A stretch of 64,000 nucleotides of DNA. It comes from Haloferax sulfurifontis ATCC BAA-897. Its GTDB lineage: Archaea; Halobacteriota; Halobacteria; Halobacteriales; Haloferacaceae. Numbering within the stretch: position 1 is the first letter of the stretch; each line of letters begins with the position of its first letter. The notes beneath the pieces are model-generated. The model did no database searches. It was not told the origin of the DNA and saw only the letters and a program-made list of their open reading frames with translations. The translations under genes and the position numbers were made by a program. Below, one piece after another: positions 49,340 to 58,063 of this stretch. The stretch lies in the NCBI RefSeq assembly GCF_000337835.1, contig NZ_AOLM01000008.1, forward strand, positions 186,001 to 250,000. Reading direction: 5' to 3'.

Positions 49340-50365
49340 TCAGTCCCCGCCGGTCGCCTGCGATTGGTTGTTCTTCGAGGTGCCTTTCTTCTTCGAGGTT
49401 TTCGCGTGGCGTGCCCGGAGACGGACGTTGAACAGGCTGTCGAGCCCCTGCGATAGCAGGACGAGTCCGAACGACAGCAGGAAGATACAGACCATGGGCG
49501 CGACCATCCACGGGAGCATGTCCGGTCGGGTGAGCGCGTTGCCCTCGTACGCGAGGTTCATCATCACGCCCCAGTTGAACGTGGTGAAGGGCAGGATGCC
49601 GAGGAAGTACAGACCCACGGACTCGAAGATGATGCGTCGAGAGGTGAGCGCCCCGTTTATCATCACGTACGGCATGAGCTGCGAGAGGATGTCCCGCCGG
49701 AGAATCGACGACAGCGGGATGCCCATGATTTCGGACGCCTCGACGTAGGACTCCTCGCGGATGCTCAGCACCTGCGAGCGGACGGTCCGCGCCAGTCCCG
49801 GCCAGTTGTCGATGCCGAGGAACACCCCGACGATGTAGGGGTTCTCGGGCTGGAAGATGGCCGTGATGACGATGATGAGCGGCAGGCCCGGAATCGTGAT
49901 GACGACGTCGGTGACGGTCATCAGGAACGAGTCGATACGCGTGCCGTGTTCGAAGCCGGCGACGACGCCCACGAGGGCGGCGAAGCCGACGCTCACGACC
50001 GCGCCCGCGAAGATCATCTTGAACATGCCCGGCGTCGCGTGGATGAGTTGGGCGTGAATCGGCTGGCCGAACACGTCGGTGCCGAGCGGGTACGCGAGCG
50101 ATTCGAACGGCGCGGCGAGGACGGGGGCGTCACCGCTCGTCGGCCGCTCGACGAGCCAGACGCCGACGGTTCCCATGAGGAGGAAAAAGGCGAGAATCGC
50201 GCCGCCGACGAGCGCGCGCCAGTCGTCGACCGCGATGCGCGCGGGGGCGACGATATTCATTTCGAGGAATCGCTTCGTGCGGTCGGCCCGCGATTCGGGG
50301 TCCGGGTCGATGTCTTCGTCGTAGAGGTCCTTCAGGTCGAACGAGTCGGAATGTGCTTCGCTCAT
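49340..50365 (-). CDS. Dpp/Opp-type ABC importer permease, DppC-like (importer 2)
   Basis: Permease subunit of 341 residues with about six membrane helices: a hydrophilic acidic start of 45 residues, first helix near 50-70, then YPLGTDVFGQPIHAQLIHATPG and the coupling loop ESYVEASEIMGIP. A Lys- and Gln-rich C-terminal tail follows the last helix, which is unusual for the family. It lies 2 nt after dppB. Confidence 0.9.
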   Translation of the reverse strand: MSEAHSDSFDLKDLYDEDIDPDPESRADRTKRFLEMNIVAPARIAVDDWRALVGGAILAFFLLMGTVGVWLVERPTSGDAPVLAAPFESLAYPLGTDVFGQPIHAQLIHATPGMFKMIFAGAVVSVGFAALVGVVAGFEHGTRIDSFLMTVTDVVITIPGLPLIIVITAIFQPENPYIVGVFLGIDNWPGLARTVRSQVLSIREESYVEASEIMGIPLSSILRRDILSQLMPYVMINGALTSRRIIFESVGLYFLGILPFTTFNWGVMMNLAYEGNALTRPDMLPWMVAPMVCIFLLSFGLVLLSQGLDSLFNVRLRARHAKTSKKKGTSKNNQSQATGGD

Positions 50366-50367
50366 AG

Positions 50368-51372
50368 TTACTCCTCACCCACCGAGATGCGCGGGTCGAT
50401 GAGCGTGTACGTGAGGTCGGCGATGAAGATGGCGGTCAGCGAAATCGCCGTGAACACGAGGAGCGTGCCCATCAAAAGCGGGTAGTCCTGCGTCTTGACC
50501 GCCTCGAACATCAGGAGGCCCATGCCCGGGTACGCGAACACCTCCTCGACGATGACGGCGCTACTGAAGACGCCGGCGATGCCGATCATGAACTGCGTGT
50601 ACATCGGGAGGATGGAGTTGTGCCCGAGGTACTGCGTGGCGATGCGGGTCTCGCGGAGGCCCCGCAGTTGCGCCACGCGGATGTAGTCCTCGCCGAGGAC
50701 GCGAATCGCGTTGCCGCGCATGGCGAGCGCGCCGGAGGTCGCGAGCGCGCCCATCGAAATCGCCGGGAGCGCCGCGTGTTGCACGAGACTGAGCATGAAC
50801 TCGGGGTTGTACCCCGCCGCGATGCCCGAGCCGATGCGGCCGCCCGTCGGGAAGTAGTTGTTCTGGATGGCGAGGAAGTAGATGAGCACGACGCCGACGA
50901 TGTAGTACGGAATCGAGTTGAGCCCGATGATGAGCGATGACACCGTGGAGTCGAACCGCGACTTCTCGCGGTAGGCCGTCATCACGCCGAGGAAGATGCT
51001 CAGCGAGTAGCCCAGAGCGAGCGCGTAGACGCTGATGAACATCGACCACGGGATGCGCTGCATGATGAGCGTCGTGACCTCCTCGTTTTTGAAGAACGAG
51101 GTGCCGAGGTCCTGCCGGAGAATCACGTCAGACGCGTAGTTGAAGTACTGTACGTGCATCGGCTGGTCCGGATTCACGTTCGTGTAGAGCTGTATCATCC
51201 TGTTCAATCGGTCGATGTCGACGCTCCCGCCGCTCTGCGAGAGGATAACGCTCCGCATCGCTTCCGTCGGGCCACCGGGCATGGCCTGATACAGCAGAAA
51301 CGAGACCGTCATCGTGACGAAAAACGTCAGTATCGCTTGCCCGAGACGCTTCAACAAATACTTTGGTGTCAT
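50368..51372 (-). CDS. Dpp/Opp-type ABC importer permease, DppB-like (importer 2)
   Basis: Permease subunit, 334 residues: first helix in the opening 30 residues (RLGQAILTFFVTMTVSFLLY), MPGGPTEAM, and the coupling motif DYIRVAQLRGLRET. It starts 73 nt after the substrate-binding gene. That spacer contains an AT-rich stretch (51360-51380) which could act as an internal promoter. Confidence 0.92.
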   Translation of the reverse strand: MTPKYLLKRLGQAILTFFVTMTVSFLLYQAMPGGPTEAMRSVILSQSGGSVDIDRLNRMIQLYTNVNPDQPMHVQYFNYASDVILRQDLGTSFFKNEEVTTLIMQRIPWSMFISVYALALGYSLSIFLGVMTAYREKSRFDSTVSSLIIGLNSIPYYIVGVVLIYFLAIQNNYFPTGGRIGSGIAAGYNPEFMLSLVQHAALPAISMGALATSGALAMRGNAIRVLGEDYIRVAQLRGLRETRIATQYLGHNSILPMYTQFMIGIAGVFSSAVIVEEVFAYPGMGLLMFEAVKTQDYPLLMGTLLVFTAISLTAIFIADLTYTLIDPRISVGEE

Positions 51373-51445
51373 TATTAATAGTTTGGCTTCTAGCGTGAGA
51401 GAGCTTAATTGTGGTGGTTAAGCCCGTGGGGGGTGCCGTCTCACC

Positions 51446-53302
51446 TCACTGCGAGTTGGAGCTAATCCATCCGTTCTTGAACGAGAACTCGCCCGGCCGG
51501 TTCGTGTTGAGTTCGTAGTCGTCGCCCGTCGGCATGGAGAAGTCCCGCGTGTCGCCCCAGTAGCCGGAGTCCTCCTCGACGAAGACGAAGTCGGGAAGCG
51601 CGTAGTTGAACCACTGGACGAGGTCGCGGGTCCGCTCTTTGACCTGTTCTGCCGACTCGGAGTTCGGCAGGTCGTTCATCAGCTGTGCGGGCTGAATCTC
51701 CTTGCCGCTCCCCGAGATTTCGGTCGCGCCGACCTCGCTCGGGATGGTCGTCGTGAAGGGCTTGCCCGTCGGACCGGTCTCGTTCCCGCTGGAGGGGTCG
51801 CCGACCTCGATGCCGTAGAAGTTGTTCGAGAAGTACGCCGTCGGGTGCCAAAGCGCCTTCGCGACGTGCCATATCCAGAAGATGTCCGCCTCGTACGTTT
51901 GGAGGCGCTGGTAGTAGTCGGTCGAGCTGACCGTGCTAATCTCGGTCTGGAGGCCGAACGCGTTGAGCTGGTCGTTGAAGACCTTCGTCGCCTGCACCTG
52001 GGTGTTGTTGTTCTGCGTGAGCACGGTGAAGGTGAACGACTCGCCGTTCGGGTCGACCCACGTGCCGTTTTCCTTGGTGTAGCCGGCGTCTTCGAGCAGT
52101 TGCGTCGCGGCGTCGAGGTCCTTGCCCACCGGGTAGTCGATGAGCTGGTCGACGAACTCCTCGCCGAGGTACTCCTCGTGAATCGTCGAGCGCAGTGCCG
52201 TCTGGTTCTCGGCGGGCGCGCCGACGGTTCCGGCCTGTCGCATCGCGGCGACCATCGACTCGAAGTCGACCGCGTTGACGATGGCGCGTCGGACGGGAAG
52301 CCGCGCGATGTGCTCGTTTTTGAAGTTGAACGTGAACTTCTGCGTGCGGAACCAGTTGAGCCGGTAGACGTTCTCGATGTTGTCCGGGTACCGTGACTGC
52401 TGGGACTCCGACATGAGCACGTCGGGGTTCATGTCGAGCTGGTCGTTCACCGACAGCGACTCCACGTCGGCGGTCGTCTCGGGGATGATGCGCACCTTCG
52501 GGATGTCCGTGCGACTCGCGTACGGATGGTCTTCGAACTTCTCGAGGACGGTCTCCGAGGAGTTGAAGCCGGTGACGCGGTACAGCGCGTTGCCGAGCCC
52601 CTCGTCGATGAGCTGTTGGGTCGTGATGCTCATGTCGAGGAGGTCGCTCGTCACGCTCTCGCGCTCGCTCTCGCTCGACGCTTCCTCGTAGCGGGTGAGG
52701 TACTCGCGGTAAATCGACCGCGGGGTGTTGACGAACGTCTCGGCGACGTTCGCCTTCATCAGGTTGGGCGAGACGGCCGTCTTGAACGTCCGCTCGATGG
52801 TGTAGTCGTCGACCAGCGTGTTGCTCTCGATGGGCGACTGCTCGGGCGACTGCAGGCGGTCGATTTCGAGGCCGATGTAGTAGTCTTCGGCCGTCAGGTC
52901 GTCGCCGTTCCACCACTTGAACCCCTCGGGGAACGTCAGCGTGAGGGTCCGCCCGTCGACGGTCATGTCTTCGAGCAGGTCGGGTCGGACCGTCCCGTCG
53001 GCGTAGCCGCGCGCGACTTCCTCGAACAGTTGGTCCTTCAGGGTGTGCGCGTAGTTGCCGAGGCTGTAACGGTTGAACTGCACGTCGGTCGCGGGTCGGC
53101 CCGCGGGGTAATCGAGGGTGTCGTCGGCGAGGCTCGCCCCGGATTCGGTGTTCGTGCCTCCGTCCGTGCCGTCTTCGCCGCCTCCGTCTTCGGTCGTCTG
53201 CCCCGAACTATCGAAACAGCCGGCCAGTCCAGCCGTCCCGGCCACCGCCCCGTACTTGATAAGGTCTCGTCTACTCCAGTTGGTTGAACGCTTTCCAGCC
53301 AT
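51446..53302 (-). CDS. Dpp/Opp-type ABC importer substrate-binding lipoprotein (importer 2)
   Basis: SBP_bac_5-type receptor of 618 residues; first gene of the importer-2 operon. The N-terminus carries Tat motif SRRDLIKYGA and lipobox LAGC, then a Gly/Thr/Asp-rich linker. Family features follow, including FPEGFKWWNGDDLTAEDYYI and PEFxSFKNG-like end EFSFKNGWI. A 19-bp inverted repeat (53306-53324) lies between the TATA element TTAATATAGA (53331-53340) and the ATG, suggesting repression in the absence of substrate. The ligand is unproven; nearby GH28, GH105 and sulfatase genes suggest oligosaccharides. Confidence 0.9.
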   Translation of the reverse strand: MAGKRSTNWSRRDLIKYGAVAGTAGLAGCFDSSGQTTEDGGGEDGTDGGTNTESGASLADDTLDYPAGRPATDVQFNRYSLGNYAHTLKDQLFEEVARGYADGTVRPDLLEDMTVDGRTLTLTFPEGFKWWNGDDLTAEDYYIGLEIDRLQSPEQSPIESNTLVDDYTIERTFKTAVSPNLMKANVAETFVNTPRSIYREYLTRYEEASSESERESVTSDLLDMSITTQQLIDEGLGNALYRVTGFNSSETVLEKFEDHPYASRTDIPKVRIIPETTADVESLSVNDQLDMNPDVLMSESQQSRYPDNIENVYRLNWFRTQKFTFNFKNEHIARLPVRRAIVNAVDFESMVAAMRQAGTVGAPAENQTALRSTIHEEYLGEEFVDQLIDYPVGKDLDAATQLLEDAGYTKENGTWVDPNGESFTFTVLTQNNNTQVQATKVFNDQLNAFGLQTEISTVSSTDYYQRLQTYEADIFWIWHVAKALWHPTAYFSNNFYGIEVGDPSSGNETGPTGKPFTTTIPSEVGATEISGSGKEIQPAQLMNDLPNSESAEQVKERTRDLVQWFNYALPDFVFVEEDSGYWGDTRDFSMPTGDDYELNTNRPGEFSFKNGWISSNSQ

Positions 53303-53305
53303 GCG

Positions 53306-53324
53306 GTATCATCTATCATGATAC
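53306..53324. promoter_or_regulatory. Perfect inverted-repeat operator at the importer-2 promoter
   Basis: GTATCAT-CTATC-ATGATAC, 7-bp perfect arms around 5 bp, beginning 4 bp before the start codon and ending close to the TATA element. A related outer pair, TCTATCATG (53312-53320) and CATGATAGA (53363-53371), brackets the TATA element. This is the arrangement of a repressor site. The regulator is unknown. Confidence 0.65.
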
Positions 53325-53418
53325 TCCCGGTTAATATAGATACTGGATTTACCCATACTGACCATGATAGAGAAAATACCTGTTCTGCTCGGTCACGACG
53401 GTCGCGTCGGCGTCCCCG

Positions 53419-53640
53419 TCACGCGCTCCTCGCCGTCCACAGCAACAGTCCGAGCATCAGGACCGCTAACCCGCAGAACGTCGTCAGCTGGAGATAGACG
53501 AGCGCGTGAGTCGTCGTCCCCGGCTCGATAGACGGAAGCGAGACGAGAAGCAGGGCGATGGAGGCGAGCGAGATGACGAGGACGAACTTCATTCGGGTCT
53601 CGTAATCGCGGAGCACGTCGGCGAGACTCGTTTCGGGCAT
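53419..53640 (-). CDS. Small two-helix membrane protein
   Basis: A 73-residue protein with two hydrophobic segments (about 18-35, FVLVISLASIALLLVS, and 47-68, LTTFCGLAVLMLGLLLW) joined by a short loop. No family was recognised. The N-terminal 16 residues are charged. The gene stands alone between the importer-2 operon and a divergent Usp gene. Function unknown. Confidence 0.6.
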   Translation of the reverse strand: MPETSLADVLRDYETRMKFVLVISLASIALLLVSLPSIEPGTTTHALVYLQLTTFCGLAVLMLGLLLWTARSA

Positions 53641-53747
53641 GTCTGCGTAGAGTACCGCGGTGTATTTCAGTATACTGCCCCGCCCGTCGCTCTCGCGCCG
53701 TCCGTTCCTGCGGTAGACTTAGATAAGACGGGGCGGAATGGAGGTGC

Positions 53748-54209
53748 ATGGACAGAGGCTTAGTACTCATCGAGAACACCGACTCGCACGCCGACCTCCT
53801 GCGGGAGGCCAGAGAACACGCGCTGGGCGCGGACGCCGACCTCGTCCTCCTCGTCACGCTCACCGAAGACGAGTTCGAGGAGACCCAGGAGGTCCTCGAC
53901 ACCATCGGCGACGTCGAACACACGTCGTACACGGAACAGGACGCCTTCCGGGGCGCGGTGAACGACGCCGAGGAGGTCGCCCGAGAGGTCTTCGGGACCG
54001 ACGACGAGGTGTCCTACGAAATCGTCCCGCGAATCGCCAGTGAGAAAGAGCGCGCCGAGACGGTCATCGAAGTCGCAGAAGCGGAGGGCGCAGACCACGT
54101 GTTCATCCTCGGTCGGAACCGGTCGCCGACCGGGAAGGCGCTGTTCGGCGACCTCGCGCAGTTCGTGATTCTCAACTTCGACGGCTACGTGACGCTTCAC
54201 ACCGAGTGA
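53748..54209 (+). CDS. Universal stress protein (UspA family)
   Basis: A 153-residue Usp-fold protein: LVLIENTDSHADLLREA at the first strand and helix, and the late VIEVAEAEGADHVFILGRNR with a degenerate nucleotide-binding loop (GRNRSPTGKALFGD versus the classical G-2x-G-9x-G-S/T). It may still bind ATP weakly. A GGAGG Shine-Dalgarno-like sequence lies just before the ATG. No operon partner. Likely a general stress or regulatory protein with no clear tie to the sugar genes. Confidence 0.82.
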   Translation: MDRGLVLIENTDSHADLLREAREHALGADADLVLLVTLTEDEFEETQEVLDTIGDVEHTSYTEQDAFRGAVNDAEEVAREVFGTDDEVSYEIVPRIASEKERAETVIEVAEAEGADHVFILGRNRSPTGKALFGDLAQFVILNFDGYVTLHTE

Positions 54210-54235
54210 GCGCCGCCGCGGCGGACTGACCCGAC

Positions 54236-54246
54236 TCTCGTTTTTT
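54236..54246 (+). terminator. T-rich transcription stop after the Usp gene
   Basis: A pyrimidine stretch ending in six T residues about 30 bp after the Usp stop codon, the usual form of an archaeal U-tract terminator. Confidence 0.55.
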
Positions 54247-54290
54247 CTGACCCCGCGACCGCGTAGTCGCCTGTACTCGGACGTTCGAGA

Positions 54291-55130
54291 CTACTCCGGC
54301 GGGCTGTCCCACTCCTCGCCGTCGTCCTGCGGGTGGTAGCCGATTTGCGAGCGGGCGTGTTCGAGGTCGTACCATCGGCGCTGGTTGTCGCTCACGCCGC
54401 TGAAGATACCGAACTCGACGGTGTCGTCCTGCAGACAGCAGTCGATTTCGTGGGCGAAGTCGCGGCGGGACTGCCACATCGCCTTCATGCGACCGACGGT
54501 CTCCTCGTACTCGGCGCTCCCGCGCTCGAACTCGCCGTTCTCGACGGCGGCCTCGGCGTCGCCGTAGGGGTGGTCGTACTCGGGCATCCGGACACTGCAC
54601 ACCCGGAGGGCGTAGAACTGCTTGGGGTATTCGTAGTTCTCGACGTAGTACCGGCCCATGTCCTCGCCGTAGGCCTTCGACGCGCCGTAGAACGAGTCGG
54701 GGCGGACGGGGTCTTCGTGGCCGATGACGAGGCCGTGACCCGGCTCGTAAATCTCGGGGGAGAACTCGTCCTCGTAGCCGCCCATGACGTGGTTGGTCGA
54801 GAGGAAGACGAACGACTCGATTTCGTTCTCGCGGGCGACTTCGAGCGCGTTGTACATCCCGATGATGTTGGGCTCGAAGACGTCCTCCCACGTGCCGTCG
54901 GTGTAGGGGTACGCCGCCATGTGGATCATGGCGTCCTGTCCCGCCGCGGCGTCGTTGAGGGTGTCGTAGTCGGACACGTCGCCGACGACGGTGTCGTAGC
55001 CGCCGTAGGGGTGGTCGTCGGGTCGGTCGGAGCGGTTGAAGTACGTGAAGTCGTAGGCGTCGTCGTCGTGCAGGTGGTCTATGACTGCGGTGCCGCACCG
55101 GCCATAGACGCCGGTCATCAAGACGTCCAT
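54291..55130 (-). CDS. NAD-dependent epimerase-fold dehydrogenase, uronate dehydrogenase-like
   Basis: Extended short-chain dehydrogenase of 279 residues. The N-terminal nucleotide loop TGVYGRCG (about 6-13) is followed by MIHMAAYP and the catalytic YGASK (Tyr and Lys). The size and gene context fit uronate dehydrogenase, which oxidises galacturonate or glucuronate at C1 to an aldarolactone. Sugar-nucleotide epimerases are normally longer. The ATG at 55130 starts the Rossmann fold; the upstream frame is not protein-like. Divergent from the DapA-family gene with 226 bp between. Confidence 0.75.
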   Translation of the reverse strand: MDVLMTGVYGRCGTAVIDHLHDDDAYDFTYFNRSDRPDDHPYGGYDTVVGDVSDYDTLNDAAAGQDAMIHMAAYPYTDGTWEDVFEPNIIGMYNALEVARENEIESFVFLSTNHVMGGYEDEFSPEIYEPGHGLVIGHEDPVRPDSFYGASKAYGEDMGRYYVENYEYPKQFYALRVCSVRMPEYDHPYGDAEAAVENGEFERGSAEYEETVGRMKAMWQSRRDFAHEIDCCLQDDTVEFGIFSGVSDNQRRWYDLEHARSQIGYHPQDDGEEWDSPPE

Positions 55131-55356
55131 ACGAATCCACTCTGACCAAATCGTAATAAATTGATGGGTGACCGCGAAATCCGACTTCGCACCGGCGTCG
55201 CTCGTCGGCCGGGAATCGACCCCCCGACCGTTTCGATAGTTCACAAAGCCTGACTGTTGATTCGCGGATGGGCCACTCGCGGGCGCTCTCGCGCGCGAAC
55301 ACCGGATTCAGGGGTTGACGATGCCTTTATGACGGTTGACTCAGATTGACTGTACC

Positions 55357-56295
55357 ATGCCACTCGCAGACGACCGTGTACGTAGTCGTCTCCGTGGCGT
55401 CGCCGTCGGCTTGCTCACGCCGTTCGACGACGACCTGGAGATCGAACACGACAAACTCGAAGCTAACGCGAAGTCGCTTTCCGGCGACGGTATCTCGTCG
55501 TTCCTCGCGGCCGCGAACATCAGCGAATATCACTCGCTGACCCAACAGGAGCGCGTCGACGTGACGGAGACGAGCGTCGAAGCGCTCCCCGACAGCGCCT
55601 GCGTCCTCGCCGGCGTCGGCGGGTCGACGAGGGCCGCGACCGACCTGATGGAAGCCTACGACCGCATCGGCGTGGACGCGATGATGGTCATGCCGCCGGA
55701 CCACACTTACGTCCACGAGCGCGGACTGCTCCGCTACTACGAGAAGCTCGACGCCGCGACCGACACGCCGCTCGTTCCCTACGTCCGCGGCTTCGACCCC
55801 TCGGTCTCTTTCCTCCGCGACCTCTCGCGCATCGAGGGCGTCGCCGGCGTCAAGTACGCCATCGAGGACCCGGTCAAACTCGGCTCCGCCGTCGCCGCCG
55901 CGGACGACGACGTGGTCTGGGTGGACGGCCTCGCGGAACCGTTCGCCGTCTCGTTCTGGAACGAGGGTATCGAGGGATTCTCCGCGGGCGTCAGTAACTT
56001 CCGCCCGGAAATCGGCCTCGCGCTGTTCGAGGCGCTCACCGAGGAGAACTGGGAGCACGCCCGCGAGATTCGCGACCTGACGCTTCCGTTCCAAGCCCTC
56101 CGCGGCGAGACGGGCCAGGACAACGACCTCCCCGGCGCGATAAGCGTCCCGGTGGTGAAGAAGGGGCTCGAACTGGCCGGCCTGCACGGCGGGTCGGTCC
56201 GCGAGCCGATTCGGTCGCTGTCGGCCGAAGACGAGCGCCGCGCCGAGGAACTGTACGAGGAACTCGACGACGGTATCGCCCGCGTCATCGACTGA
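55357..56295 (+). CDS. DapA-family lyase, deoxy-ketoglucarate dehydratase/KDG aldolase type
   Basis: Class-I Schiff-base barrel enzyme of 312 residues. The GLLTPFDDD start, the Tyr in PLVPYVRG and the lysine in GVAGVKYAIEDP define the family. Dihydrodipicolinate synthase is less likely given the neighbours. In an oxidative uronate route the enzyme would convert 5-keto-4-deoxyglucarate to 2-oxoglutarate semialdehyde (KdgD); aldol cleavage of a KDG-like acid is the alternative. ATG 55357 was chosen over an in-frame start 7 codons upstream, since CCTTTATG (about 55323-55330) is the likely TATA element. Confidence 0.82.
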   Translation: MPLADDRVRSRLRGVAVGLLTPFDDDLEIEHDKLEANAKSLSGDGISSFLAAANISEYHSLTQQERVDVTETSVEALPDSACVLAGVGGSTRAATDLMEAYDRIGVDAMMVMPPDHTYVHERGLLRYYEKLDAATDTPLVPYVRGFDPSVSFLRDLSRIEGVAGVKYAIEDPVKLGSAVAAADDDVVWVDGLAEPFAVSFWNEGIEGFSAGVSNFRPEIGLALFEALTEENWEHAREIRDLTLPFQALRGETGQDNDLPGAISVPVVKKGLELAGLHGGSVREPIRSLSAEDERRAEELYEELDDGIARVID

Positions 56296-56648
56296 CCGAC
56301 GGCCCGACCCGAGCGCGCCCGACGATCCGGACCGCACCGAAACCGACTGCACCACCCACACTGCCTGACGCCTCCCGACTGCGCCCGTCGGGGCACCCCC
56401 AACCGCCTTCTGCCGTCTCACCGCCGAGTCGCTTCCGCGCCGCTGTCCTCCGCATCTCTGTTCTTCTTCGACACCGTGCCGTCCTCCCGGCCGCGACGGT
56501 CAGCCACGCTCGCTTGCGTCCGACGGCGGAGCGGGTGAACCGGCCGAACCGACCGTCACGGCGTCGTCGTATTCTCGCGCGGCGTTCGCGGGTGGGGAAC
56601 GGACTCCCGGCGAATTATGCCCGATTATTCATCTGCAATGGTTTCCCT

Positions 56649-56665
56649 GTTCCCACCTTGCGAAC
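56649..56665. promoter_or_regulatory. Candidate IclR-family operator, site 1
   Basis: GTTCCCACCTTGCGAAC, an imperfect palindrome matching the element in the IclR promoter at 12 or more of 17 positions, including the GTTCCC and GAAC ends. About 280 bp before the SGNH hydrolase gene. Confidence 0.5.
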
Positions 56666-56803
56666 GTGCTTGTTCGAGGTCTGTAACTCCGGAATACGAG
56701 TGAATCGGTGATTTATCGCTTCCGGACAGTCGTCCGGCGTCGACGCCCAACGCGCGAATTCGGAGCCACAGTCGCCAGACTATTACAATCGTAAGTCTGT
56801 AAT

Positions 56804-56820
56804 TTTCCCGCCTCGGGAAC
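56804..56820. promoter_or_regulatory. Candidate IclR-family operator, site 2
   Basis: TTTCCCGCCTCGGGAAC. Its core TTCCCG-CCT-CGGGAA is perfectly symmetric, and it differs from the IclR-promoter element at only two of 17 positions. About 110 bp before the SGNH hydrolase gene. Confidence 0.6.
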
Positions 56821-56931
56821 CCGACTGCCGAATCGGGCTTCTTTCGCCCCGAGTCCCGCGGCGCTCGTCGCCGCGTGTCGGCGGTCGGAGGTAGGGATAA
56901 GTAGGTGCGGCGTGTGCGTGACTCACACGGC

Positions 56932-57966
56932 ATGCAGCACGACGATATCCAGCACGACGACGTTCAGTTCCACAACGTCAGGGCGCTCCAGCGGGTCAGG
57001 CCGCACGAGGGACTTCGACTGCTCCGCGTCCCGGAGGCCGTCAGGAGCGGCCTGAACACCGGCGCGCAGACGCGGATGTCCCACCCGGCTGGGACCGAGA
57101 TTCGGTTCGTCCCCGAGGAGACGGTTCGAATCACGCTCTCCTCCGAGGAGCGAAACAGCCTCGTTCGCCCGTTCTGGGGGGACTTTCAGGCCAGCGGCGA
57201 GGAGTTCACGCTCGGGCCGGAACCGAAGACGGTGGAACTGTCTCTCCCGGAGTCGCTTTCCGACCTCGACCCGGTGGCGACCGGCGAGATGCGCTACGCG
57301 CCCGAGGTGTGTCGACTCGTCTTCCCCGGCGACCACCGCGGCGGCCACATCTACTATCACGACGTCGAGGGCGCGTGCCGGCCGCCGACCGCCGACGAGG
57401 TGCCGAGCCTCCGATACCTCGCGTACGGAACGTCGATTACCGAGGGCGAGGCCCCGTCGGCGGAGATGCTCACGTACGTCAACCAGACGGCTCGCCGACT
57501 GGGCGCGGACCCGATAAACCTCGGCTCCTGCGGGACCGCCTACTGCGACCCCGCGATGGCCGACCACATCGCCGCCCGCGACGACTGGGACGTGGCGACG
57601 CTCTCGCTTTCGGTGAACATGGTCGGTCGATTCTCGCCCGACGAGTTCCGCGAGCGGGCCGCTGACATGGTCGAGACCGTCGCCGCGGCGAACCCGACCA
57701 AACCCGTCGCCTGCATCACGCTGTTCCCGCACGTGCGCGAGTATCAACGGGACCACGAGGAGGCGACGCTGTCCGAGACGTTCCGCGACCACCTCCGCGA
57801 CGTGGTCGTCGACTGCGGCTACGACAACGTCCACCTCGTGGAGGGACCGGACCTCCTGCCGACCGCCAGCGGGATGACGACCGACCTCGTCCACCCCGGC
57901 GACGACGCGATGATTCGCATCGGCGAGCGCCTCGCGCGCGAGCTCGAATCCCTCATGGACGATTAA
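56932..57966 (+). CDS. SGNH/GDSL-type hydrolase with N-terminal beta domain, likely carbohydrate esterase
   Basis: 344 residues in two parts. An N-terminal beta-rich domain (about 1-155) resembles those fused to acetylxylan-esterase-like hydrolases. The SGNH domain has YGTSITEG (block I Ser), GSCGTAY (Gly block), SLSVNM (Asn block) and DLVHPGD (Asp-His). An acetyl- or other ester-removing role on imported oligosaccharides is likely. There is no signal peptide. ATG 56932 follows a TATA-like GGATAAGT (about 56894-56901). Two IclR-type palindromes lie upstream, tying the gene to the uronate locus. Confidence 0.8.
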   Translation: MQHDDIQHDDVQFHNVRALQRVRPHEGLRLLRVPEAVRSGLNTGAQTRMSHPAGTEIRFVPEETVRITLSSEERNSLVRPFWGDFQASGEEFTLGPEPKTVELSLPESLSDLDPVATGEMRYAPEVCRLVFPGDHRGGHIYYHDVEGACRPPTADEVPSLRYLAYGTSITEGEAPSAEMLTYVNQTARRLGADPINLGSCGTAYCDPAMADHIAARDDWDVATLSLSVNMVGRFSPDEFRERAADMVETVAAANPTKPVACITLFPHVREYQRDHEEATLSETFRDHLRDVVVDCGYDNVHLVEGPDLLPTASGMTTDLVHPGDDAMIRIGERLARELESLMDD

Positions 57967-58063
57967 CTAGAATCCGTGCGATTCAGGCGCTCTCGTGCTC
58001 GAATTATCCGAACGAAATCTCCGCGAGCGTAACACGGAAGGACCCCCTGTTCGATGGGAGGGT

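Larger units (their letters stand above)
56296..56931. other. Gene-free spacer with two IclR-type palindromes
   Basis: About 636 bp with only short, atypical frames. The first 300 bp look like ordinary GC-rich non-coding DNA. Base composition falls from about 56610 to 56810. Two 17-bp palindromes (56649-56665 and 56804-56820) match the one in the IclR promoter. A short inverted repeat CGTGTG-N7-CACACG (56911-56929) lies just before the esterase start. The first part could also be remnant DNA; nothing recognisable was found. Confidence 0.5.

Noticed and set aside
56514-56933. Short open frames on both strands in the spacer before the SGNH hydrolase
   Set aside because: Unusual composition, no ribosome site or promoter, no recognisable domain.
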